Positions 52,901 through 62,054 of a stretch of DNA of 64,000 bases are shown here, piece by piece. The DNA is from Catenaria anguillulae PL171 (Eukaryota > Blastocladiomycota > Blastocladiomycetes > Blastocladiales > Catenariaceae), in the NCBI GenBank assembly GCA_002102555.1, contig MCFL01000129.1, forward strand, positions 1 to 64,000, in the 5' to 3' direction. A model generated the notes under the pieces. The model was not told the origin of the DNA. It ran no database searches and saw only the letters and a program-made list of their open reading frames with translations. Each line of letters opens with the position of its first letter. The stretch's first letter is position 1. Position numbers and translations under genes: made by a program.

Positions 52901-55096
52901 GCCCGGTGCACCTGGCGGCGCGACGCCGTGAGGAGGTGGGGGCGCGAGCTGTGCGCCCGGTGGAAGTAAGTGTGGCGGATGTTGAGGGTGGAATTGGGCA
53001 GGCGGAGGTTGAGGCTGGTAGGCTTGCCGATAGGGTGATGTTTGCGGATGTTGCTGTTGGCCCGGCGGGGGCAGATAATGCATGCCGGGTGGTGGCGGTT
53101 GCTGCTGCAAGTACGGCCCTGCACCCGGGGCAGGTGCTGGTGGGCGGTAACCCATTTGCTGCTGCTGAGGCGGCGGGCGCATGTACGGCGGTTGCTGGCC
53201 GGCCGCAATCATCATGGATGTTTGCCGATTGAGCCCTTGAGCACCGGCCGGTGGCGGCTGGTAGTATTGCTGTTGACCGGGGGCCGCATTCGGTCCCGGG
53301 CGCGGCGCGTATTGCATGGGGACACCAGGCGGGGGGCGGACAAACGCGGCACCGGATGGCGGGGCGGCATAGTGTTGGGGCGATCCGGGTCGAGGCGGGC
53401 CCATGTATTGCTGCTGAGGCTGACCGGGGTGCGGTGGAGCGATCGTGGGGCGGACAGAGGGGCGGCGTTGGTGCTGTTGTTGAAACTGCTGAGTTGCAGA
53501 CATGGGCGATCCGGGACGCGGAGGCATCATTCCTTGTGAAGGCTGCTGCGGCGGTCGCATTTGCGGCGACCCTTGCTGCTGCTGCTGCGACGGCGGCGGC
53601 CTTGCAATCGCCTTCTGCTGCTGCTGCTGCTGCTGCGCCATGAACATGGTCGAAGTCAGATGACGCAAATTCCTGGGCCGGAAAAAGGCCTCCTCTGGCT
53701 CGGTATGTTCCAAGCTCGTGTACACTGGCTGATCTGGATCATCGTCATCACCGATACTCAGCAAATAGTAGACGCGCGGGTAGTGTGTTTGTGCGCACGA
53801 GAGCAAGAACCGGTTCGACAGCAAAAAGAGTTGCTCCGACTGCGGGATGGAATCGAAAAACTTGATGGACAGGACGTCATCCTTGAACTCGATGAGGTAA
53901 ATGTCGCCGAAAATGGACTGGGCAAGGACCATGGGTGTGGGCGAGTTGGGAAGGCCGCTCACGCTCGTGTACGTGACAAGGTAGAGCTCGACATCGAGCG
54001 ACAGGGATGGGTGGCGTGGAATGGGGACTGATTGCGGGGAGCGGCGTTCGTGCAGCCACTGGACAATGTTGCGTCGGCAGACAAGCACACCGCCGGGACC
54101 CGATGAGCCGGCGCCTCCACCGCTTGCGCCAGTGCCCGAGGTGTCACCAGGAACGGGAATGACGAGGTTCGACGAGGATTCGACGCGCGTGTCCCATCGG
54201 CGGAAGACTTGGTTCTGCTCCAAGTCGAGCTCATAGTACACGAGCATCTTCTCACCGAGCACAATGGTTTCTTCGCGTTGCTTTTCCGAGTTGAGGGCAT
54301 TGAGCTGCGAAGCGGCAGCCGCAGCGACAGCAGCCGACGAAATTCCCGGTGACGACGAAGAGGTGGATGACGGGCGGTGGTAAGCTTCGAGGCATGCAAA
54401 GACAGGGTTGCGCCATGACGATTCAACGGACACAACCGAGTAGAGGACGGATCCAGGGATTGCGTCGACGGTGGGCAATGCCACGCTGAGCTTTGTTTCT
54501 GCCGGGTCGACGAGAATGTAGACGATTTTGCAGTCCTCGACGTTGCCGATGAGGACGCAGCGCGATTTCCAGTCGGATACCATGTTGCGGCCCCAGATGA
54601 GCCACGTGTGGAAGGTGGATTGGTAGCGCTCTTGATCGACGAGTTCAAATGTGACGTTTTGTGGGTTGTACTCGAGAATGAGGATGGCGCCACCTTCAAG
54701 AGCAGCAAGGATATAGTCTGGAAAAGGGGGGGGGGGGGGGGGGGGCAAACCGATGAGCGACTGACTGCTTCTTCATCAAAGTTGGAACGGTCGAATGAGC
54801 AAACCTTTGGGATTTGTTCCGATGCGTAGCCGCTCGAGGCCCTGAATGTTTGCGCCGAGGTAGCATTCAGCAATCTTGATGAGGGTAAAGGACTGGGGAT
54901 CGATTTGGTAGAGCTGAATGTTGGCAGCGGCGTTGGTGGTGAGCAGCAGGGCTCCCCACTCGGATCCAGCAAAGAAGCCAGTGACGGCTCGGCGCTGGGC
55001 AATCGGGATGGAGCTGTCGAAGCCGGCGCCGGCGCCAAAGGAACCGGCGTGGCCGCCATGAGGCACGAGGCCGAGGCCAGACCCGGACGAGTGCAT
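49919..55096 (-). CDS. SF3B3/Rse1 N-terminal propeller fused to a DH-PH RhoGEF
   Basis: Two exons, 54805-55096 and 49919-54717 (about 1696 residues), then perhaps more upstream: the frame is open to 55267 and already reads like SF3B3 (RTAQFIPLHSAPACPSP). The N-terminal 450 residues match the first beta-propeller of SF3B3/Rse1: GTNPKDYILAALEGG joined across the intron, ILILEYNPQNVTFELVDQER, KIVYILVDPAETKLSVALP, NPVFACLEAYHR, YYELDLEQNQVFRRWD, GGVLVCRRN, FGDIYLIEFKDD and EEAFFRPRNLRHL. There the similarity ends at a Gln/Pro-rich linker (53.65-52.3 kb). A DH domain follows (ELRSYVANEVHETELSYRES, LQDFLILPIQRATRYPLLLK; 52.2-51.7 kb), then a PH domain (to 51.09 kb) and a Ser-rich tail. The DH part should activate a Rho GTPase. 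The other two SF3B3 propellers are absent. Confidence 0.82.
54726..54745. repeat. 20-base homopolymer in the intron of the RhoGEF fusion gene
   Basis: Twenty G on the plus strand, so twenty C on the coding strand, ending nine bases before the 3' splice site: it serves as the polypyrimidine tract. An unspliced reading of it as MPPPPPPP is an artefact. Confidence 0.9.
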
Positions 55097-55609
55097 GTCG
55101 ACGTCAACGTATCGGGCGAGCGACGTCGGATATTGCGCGAACGGGTGGGTAAGGTGGGCGTAGCCAAAAGTGAAGGTGGCAACGGGAGAAGGGCACGCGG
55201 GCGCAGAGTGCAGTGGGATGAACTGGGCGGTTCTTGCGTCTTGGGAGCGAGTAGAGGCGGAGTGCGGCTAGTCCATGAGGGTATTATCCATGGGATGAAT
55301 AGATGGGTGCGGCAATCGCAGTGAACTCTGTGCCTTGCCCAAGTACATTCATACATACATGTGTAGGTAAAGGTGGCTGCGGCGGTATTTGCCGGCGATT
55401 CTCACGTGGATATTCAAAAGGTGCCATGTGCGTGCGTGGGACTGTGGGAGCCGGATCGGCGTGCCTAGTGCCTTCCCCCTTCTCGAACACTCGCAGAATG
55501 CTCGAAGAGCCCTCTTGGACCCTCTCCTCTCATTCAGGATCCCCTGACTGACTGCCACCAAACCGTTGCATTTATATTGCAAAGATCAAAACATAAATAT
55601 TATGTAAAT
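55097..55609. other. Divergent region, RhoGEF fusion gene and GPN2
   Basis: The left 170 bp may still be coding for the RhoGEF gene N-terminus (frame open to 55267, no ATG). The rest, AT-rich towards 55600, should contain both promoters. Confidence 0.5.
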
Positions 55610-56835
55610 ATGAATATCATAATGAATTCAAAGCCAATGTCCATGTCCAAAAGTCACAACAAGCAGCCGTTCGGCCAGCTCGTTATTGGCCCGCCCGGAT
55701 CGGGCAAGTCGACCTACTCGAGGGCCCTCAAGCACGCCTTCACACAACTCGGCAGGCCCACCGTTCTCGTCAATCTGGACCCAGCCAACGACTCGACCGA
55801 CTCGACCGACTCGAACGACTCGACAAACACAAGTATGGACATTGACATTGACATTGCCCACTTGATCTCGCTCCAAGACGCCATGGACGAGTTTGGCCTC
55901 GGCCCTAACGGTGCTCTCGTCTACTGCCTCGAGTACTTGGCCGCCAACCTCGATTGGCTGCGCCATCAGCTCGCCCCACACCTCGACCAGGGCTCCTACT
56001 TCCTCTTTGACTTGCCCGGACAAGTCGAGCTCTTCTCGCACCACTCGGCCATTCAGTCCATCATCCACTTGCTCACCTCCCGCTCTTCAAACATCAACAT
56101 GCGCCTGACGGTCGTCCAGCTCATGGATGCCCATCACTTGCTGTCGCCATCCTCGACGCTCTCAAACTACAAGTACATTTCAGCCGTGCTCTTTGTGCTC
56201 CAGTCCATGATGCATCTCGAGCTCCCACAAGTCAACTTGCTGTCCAAAATCGACCTGGCCGCATCGCAAGCACACGCCTACGGCCACTCGCTCCCATTAC
56301 GGCTTTCGGCGTACACGCACCCAGACGACATCCACTTGGTCCTTCCATCAACACCACCAGACGACACCTCGTCTTCATCATCACCCTTGTCGTCCAAACT
56401 CAACAAGCTCAACAAGGAACTCGCAGACTTTATTTCGGACTATGCCCTCGTCGAATTCCTGCCATTTGCAGTCACGGACCCTATGTGCTTGCAAGCAGCC
56501 ATTGCACTTGTTGACAAGGCGTCCGGGTACGCCTATGGCGCCATTGCAGGCGACGTGAGCGTGGCCGCCCTCATTGACGAGGTGGTCGAAAGTATGATGC
56601 CGAGTTGCGGCACCACACCAACCAGTTGGATGCCGACGAGCACGAGCACGAGCCCGAGCACGATTTTGGGTCCGAGGGCGTCAGTGCACAGCCTGGTATG
56701 GAGCATTTGGATCAGGACATGTTTGACCGGTGGAATCGGTTGCAGAGGGAGGTGGCCGTGGGCAAGAGCGGTGGAGCATCGACTGGGACGATTGACAAGG
56801 TTGGGGTCAAGGATATTATGGAGCGGTTAGTTTGA
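55610..56835 (+). CDS. GPN2: GPN-loop GTPase 2
   Basis: P-loop VIGPPGSGKSTYS, NLDPAND, the defining Gly-Pro-Asn loop (FGLGPNGALVYCLEYLAANL), DLPGQVELFSHH and NLLSKIDLA identify GPN2, which acts with GPN1/GPN3 in assembly and nuclear import of RNA polymerase II. Ser/Thr/Asp insertions follow NLDPAND and lie mid-protein. Near 56592 the frame changes: the main frame runs on to a meaningless end at 56830, while the frame one base off gives the natural GPN2 end (KYDAELRHHTNQLD, MFDRWNRLQREV, VGVKDIMERL), stopping at 56835. One base seems to be missing in the A run at 56590. Several ATGs (55610, 55637, 55643) could start it. Confidence 0.92.
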
Positions 56836-57058
56836 ATGCGTGTGTATAAACATCGAAATCAATCTGTATTTGTCTAAGGAGCCCTTGCTCAGGATTGTTG
56901 GTCAAGACAACCACATGAACGGTCAATTGTCGACTAGCCAAGCTACTACGGACAAGGAAAGGAACCAAAGTACGGGTATGACATGACAGGGGTAGGAAAA
57001 AAAAATCCAAAAGGAATCCAGTCCAGAAAAGTTGAGCAGCATCTCTTTCCCAACATCT

Positions 57059-57335
57059 TCACCGCTGGCCAACGAAATGCTCCGAACCAACCGACTGCAC
57101 ATCACACGCCTCGCCCTTGACAATCCACCCGCCCATGATGCCCATCCCGCCTGCGGCCCTTGCCTCGTCTGCGTCCATGCCATACTCACACTCACCATTC
57201 TCCACAATGACTGCATCCCGCAATTCGCCATCCGTCATTGCACTTGTATCACCCACGCCCACGAGCGCGCTCGACATGGGATGATTCACAATGACCCAAT
57301 CTCCGCCCGCCACTGGTGCCGATGCGCGCGACCAA

Positions 57336-57366
<31 letters not shown>

Positions 57367-59085
57367 TTGCTGACGTTGGTGCAGGGGACCCGTGCACTGT
57401 GCGATTCAGTTGCATGTCCCTGAGCGACGTGACGCTAGGCAGTTGGCCCCAGACCACGTCTGCGCCCGTCGATGGGTGCTTGCGATCCACCGACACGGCG
57501 TCCGTCAGCATGGTCCGTTGGCCATTATTGCAGGCGGCCGTGCACGACGTGCAAGGTTGAGTGACATGGTACCCGATGCAGTTGCCACTAAGTACACGCA
57601 CGAGCACGTGTGAGGCTCAGTCAATGCGGATGGATCAATAAAAACACAGAGAGACAAACATACCATCCAAGGCAAGCAATATCACGGATATGACACTTGC
57701 AATTGGCCGTCACATACGTGTCATTGACGAGTGCCACAGCGCCCTTGAGCGGCAAGTCGGTCGAAAACAGCTCTACGCGCGTGTCGGCCAGCAGAACCGC
57801 CTTCATGGCGCGGTTGCTCACGAGCCGGTGGCAGTGCCTGCACGCCAAATGGCATACGGGCTTGGTTCGGAACTGCGGGTGGGTTTGCGCGGGCGAAATT
57901 ACTGGTGGGGGTGAGATGTTTGAGGAACCCGGGGAGGATGAGGACGTCGACGAGCCGCGGTTGAATGTGGCGTTGGTCAATGTGGAGAGCGGAACCGTAG
58001 GTGTGCGCGAAAATGCCGCGGTCGTGGAAGAAACGGGTGCCGGTACTGGTCGTGCCAGTGGGAATGACGGGTGCGCGAGCGGTTGCATCCGCTGGAGCGC
58101 GTTGGAAGGCGCAGACGTGTTTGCTCCAGACGCGTTCGGTTGCTGGCTGACGGTTTCTGAACCACGGCTAAACGCTGCCGTCGCGGCTGCGGCTGCGGCA
58201 TACTGATCCGCGCCCGCGGCCGCAGATATGCCCGTGAGCGGGAACGTTGTGCGGTTCGGGTGACCAAAGGGCAGCAACGATGTCCAGTGAATGATTTGAG
58301 TCGGCGGCGTGACGGCTTGGGATTCGCGGATAGGCTCAAACGACAAGGAGGATGAGACGGTTGTGCTGCTTGGCAAAGTACTTGAAGACGGCGGAGCTTG
58401 TGCAAAGACGGCATTGGCGTGCTCTTGGGCAGTGACAATGGACGCGGCGTACGCCGCAGCAGCATTGGCTGCGGCAGACGAAAGTCGAGAACCAAATGCA
58501 GACGACGACGAGGAGGGTGTTTGGCGGTTGACTGTGCTAGATTCGTCCACGGCTGATGCGTTGGGCGCGGACACGGGCGAGCTCGACCCATTGGACGACG
58601 ATGAAGATGCGGTCACAGACAATGGAAACCGCATCCTGCGTCGGCGGTACAGCGGCGGCGTGGGTGGAGCTCCTGTAACAGCTCTTGAAGACGCAGCGGA
58701 GTTTGAAGAACTTTGCATTGTAGCTGGTAGACGCACTGGCCGGGGCCAGTGAAAACGTGAGTGTGCTATTGCTTGTGCTTGCTCTGTCGACCAACGTCGA
58801 ATCGCCAACAAACATTGGGGTTACGTCCATTGCGAACGGCGACGATGACGTAGTGACCAGCGATGTTGCGGAATCGATGCGGCCAAAGCTAAACCGTGGG
58901 GAAGGTGTCATGGGAGTCCTTGGTTCCTCAATCAATAAGGTTGCTGAATTATCGGCATTGGTAGCAGTGGTGGAAGGAGTCGATGGTGAAGGAAGTCCGT
59001 TGTATGTCGACGGCTGTTGCGACCGTTGTGAGCCTCGGCGTGATTGGCCAAGAGTGTGGTTAGTGTTAGGCGTCCTGGACGACAT
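57059..59085 (-). CDS. FAM72: FAM72-domain protein with long Ser/Ala-rich N-terminal extension
   Basis: The last exon (57059-57587) joins 57664 upstream with phase kept (TG|T). The C-terminal domain reads VCHLACRHCHRLVSNRAMKA, VLLADTRVELFSTDLPLKGA, CKCHIRDIACLGCGNCIGYH and QPCTSCTAACNNGQ, an unmistakable FAM72 core with its Cys pairs (zinc ligands). In animals the protein is about 150 residues and linked to cell-cycle control and UNG2. Here it is preceded by about 450 low-complexity residues beginning MSSRTPNTNHTLGQ. Near 58715 the frame changes from the N-terminal segment (TSNSTLTFSLAPASAS) to the central one (SSSNSAASSRAVTGAPPTPP) without good splice sites, so one base may be missing. A Ser run from a CGA repeat lies near 57350. 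Confidence 0.82.
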
Positions 59086-60249
59086 GGCTTGGGTCGATCT
59101 ATTCAATGATGTGTAAATCTCGGATGTCTAACTGAGAATTCTAAACTGTCGGTATTGATGGATTGAAAGGAGAGAGAATGGATGGGACGGCAAGGGGTTG
59201 TTGAGCGCTTTTATATGTATGCTCGAAGATCACGGTGCCCATTCTTGTTTTTTTTGCATTCGCAATTTCTTTCTGCACTCTGTTTTGCGGAGCGAAAGCA
59301 GTTTCCCCAAGCGCACCATGACCGCGTCACCAAGGCAAACAGCTCAAGGATCCTCGGTCACAGCACTGACGTTGACAGTCTGGTAGCTCATGCCGTTTGG
59401 ATGAGCGGAGAGGGAGCGGAAAGAGCGAGATTGTGTGCGCGTGTCAAGGGAGAGCAAGCTTATGCTTGGGACTTTTTTTTTTTTTTTGGCGACTCTCAGC
59501 GTTACCTTTACGCTACTTTTTTCGTCATTGCAGACGTGACGTTTGATGCGGACAAAGATTTGTCGCGTCCGATCGGTGGACCTCATACGGCCGAAGTCGC
59601 GATCGGCAGGCTTGACCGTGTACGATCGACTGGCAAGCAGCTCATCTTGGAGCAGGAGGCTTGCGACTCATGGTGGAAGGTGACGAGGCTGAACTGACGC
59701 TTGGGACGACCGACAAATGCCGGCTTCAGCCTCCCGGAAAGCCAAGGTCAGGCCGTCGAAGGCGTCGACCTCATTTTCCCACAAAATGTGTTGTTGACCA
59801 ATGCACACACTCGCTCGTGCACACACTGGCACTGGCAGCGGCAGCGACTGCTTCATGCACAGGAAGTTGCTTGGCAGGTCGCGTTCTCGTTTCTCGCGTG
59901 CTCAAAAGCGGCCCGTCCCACCTATTCAGTCTCTTGCGCTGTCGTTACTCCATTCTAAGCGTCCAGCACATTTATACACTTGACAAGGCTGTGCCTTGAC
60001 CTCTCATCCAACCACTACTACTTGCAACCCAAGCAACTTCTTTGCTTGGCCCTGCCCTCCTGACCCTCGTCCAACTCGACTCCGCTGGCCACATACTCAT
60101 CCATTGCCCGCCCTCCGTCGACTCGAGGCGCCTTCATTTCGTTCGTTGTACCTTGACCATCGTCCGAGCCGCCCGTCCCGTCCGACCGACGCCCGCGCCT
60201 CCCTCCATTCAGTCCAATCCATTCACAAGTCATCACCAAATCGCAAAAA
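59086..60249. other. Divergent spacer, FAM72 and MAP kinase
   Basis: About 1.16 kb. It includes a 15-base T run (59473-59487). The open frame 59182-59697 depends on that run and has no recognisable content. C/T-rich sequence just before 60250 is the likely 5' leader of the kinase gene. Confidence 0.5.
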
Positions 60250-61449
60250 ATGATTGGCCGCCGCGACAAGACGACCTTCCACGTCGGCGACGACTACCAA
60301 CTGCTCGACCTCATTGGCGAGGGCGCCTACGGTGTCGTGTGCTCTGCCATCCACAAGGCCACGGGCCGCAAGGTGGCCATCAAGAAGATTGCCCCCTTTG
60401 ACCACGCCATGTTCTCGCTGCGCACGCTGCGCGAAATCAAGATTCTGCGCTATTTCCAGCACGAAAACATCATTGGTATCCTCGACATTGTCAAGCCCGA
60501 GTCGCTCGACAACTTCACCGAAGTGTACCTCATCCAAGAGCTCATGGAGACGGACATGCATCGCGTCATCCGCACCCAAGAGCTGTCGGACGACCACTGC
60601 CAGTACTTTGTGTACCAAACGCTCCGCGCACTCAAGTGCTTGCACTCTGCCAAAATCCTCCACCGCGACCTCAAGCCCTCCAACTTGCTGCTCAACTCAA
60701 ACTGCGACCTCAAGGTGTGCGATTTCGGGCTTGCTCGCATCATGAACATTGACCACGAAACCAACAACCCGGGGTTCATGACGGAATATGTGGCCACGCG
60801 CTGGTACCGTGCGCCCGAGATTATGCTCACGTTCAAGGAGTATACGCAAGCCATTGACGTGTGGTCTGTCGGGTGCATCTTGGCCGAAATGTTGTCGGGC
60901 AAGCCTCTGTTCCCCGGCCGCGACTACCACCACCAGCTGTCGCTCATCCTCGACATGCTCGGCACCCCGTCCTGGAGGATTTCAACGCCATCAAGTCGCG
61001 CCGCGCCCGCGACTACATTCGGTCGTTGCCCTTCAAGAAGAAGCGCTCATTTGCCCAAGAGTTCCCTCGGGCCAACCCGAACGCGGTCGATTTGCTCGAA
61101 AGATGCTGACCTTCACCCGACCAAGCGCATCACCGTCGACGAAGCCCTGAGCCACCCGTACTTGGAGCCGTACCACGACCCCGAGGACGAGCCCATTGCG
61201 CCCCCTATTCCCGAATCCTTCTTTGAGTTTGACCGGTACAAGGACACGCTCACCAAGGACCAGCTCAAGGTGTTGCTCTACAATGAGATTATGACGCCGC
61301 CGTCATTTTACCAAGACCAAATTGTCCAGCAGCAGCAAATCTATGTGCAGCAAGCCCAGCAGCCCGCGCAAGCCGCCCCCGCCAGCAAGGGTACCCAGCA
61401 CAACCAGTACCACCAGCAGGCTACCCGCCGCGGCCGCATATGCCGGTGA
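60250..61449 (+). CDS. MAP kinase, Fus3/Kss1/Pmk1 (ERK) type
   Basis: About 400 residues. VIGEGAYG-type loop (LIGEGAYGVVCSAIHKATGR), VAIKKI lysine, HRDLKPSNLLLNSN, DFGLAR, the activation lip TEY (GFMTEYVATRWYRAPE) and a C-terminus with HPYLEPYHDPEDEPIAPPIP identify a Fus3/Kss1/Pmk1-class ERK of the fungal mating, filamentation and invasion pathway. The single open frame misreads 60975-61125: there the conserved sequence (EDFNAIKSRRARDYIRSLPF, FAQEFPRANPNAVDLLER, MLTF) is found in other frames, and the frame is regained at HPTKRITVDEAL. Three separate one-base losses explain this. As conserved sequence continues throughout, I treat the gene as functional with consensus errors. The tail is Gln-rich (QQQQIYVQQAQQ). 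Confidence 0.92.
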   Translation: MIGRRDKTTFHVGDDYQLLDLIGEGAYGVVCSAIHKATGRKVAIKKIAPFDHAMFSLRTLREIKILRYFQHENIIGILDIVKPESLDNFTEVYLIQELMETDMHRVIRTQELSDDHCQYFVYQTLRALKCLHSAKILHRDLKPSNLLLNSNCDLKVCDFGLARIMNIDHETNNPGFMTEYVATRWYRAPEIMLTFKEYTQAIDVWSVGCILAEMLSGKPLFPGRDYHHQLSLILDMLGTPSWRISTPSSRAAPATTFGRCPSRRSAHLPKSSLGPTRTRSICSKDADLHPTKRITVDEALSHPYLEPYHDPEDEPIAPPIPESFFEFDRYKDTLTKDQLKVLLYNEIMTPPSFYQDQIVQQQQIYVQQAQQPAQAAPASKGTQHNQYHQQATRRGRICR

Positions 61450-62054
61450 ACAGCCAAATCAGGCGTGAGAACCCGTTGGTGATTTGTGTATAAACATCTC
61501 TGTTTTTTGGCGAGTTTGATTTCCTGGTTCCTCGTTCATTGCGTGTGTCTTGGATTTTTCTTTGTTTCCCTTGTTTCCGTTCCTTCTTCTTATCCCCCCC
61601 AGTTTTCGTCTCCTTCACTCTTTGCCTCTTTTGTTGTCAATCAACTCATTTATTCATATCATCGTCAATCTACTTTCTCCTTGCACGCATTCCATTTCCC
61701 GTTTTGTGGTCACTTGATTTCCTTGGTCCTGCTTTTCCTACACTTAATTGTCAATCTGATTGCCTAGTTGTCACTTCTCCCTTGCCACTGCATCGTGCGA
61801 ACCGGTCCCCGGAATAAAGATCGCCACGTCCTTCAGCGCCAGCGCGAGCTGACAGTGGAGGCTGCACATGACGACATATGTACGGTACATACTGAGGTCG
61901 GCGACGCCAAGGAACGCATAAAAAGGCGACTTGACTCGCAGCAATGTATTGGTGAGATGAAGAAAAAACAAACGACGGCCAACTCCAATCGGATGCGGCC
62001 GCGACCGGGGATGAACGGGTGAGTACATGGAAAAACGAAATATACAATGAGATG
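61450..62054. other. Convergent spacer, MAP kinase and alkaline phosphatase
   Basis: T/C-rich 3' UTR of the kinase, then the end of the minus-strand phosphatase. Nothing else seen. Confidence 0.55.

Noticed and set aside
49919-54748. RhoGEF start at MPPPPPPPFPDYIL
   Set aside because: The Pro run is translation of the C-tract of an intron; splicing from 54805 to 54717 restores the conserved GTNPKDYILAALEGG.
59182-59697. 171-residue plus-strand frame
   Set aside because: Depends on a 15-T run read as Phe and has no family features or clear start context.
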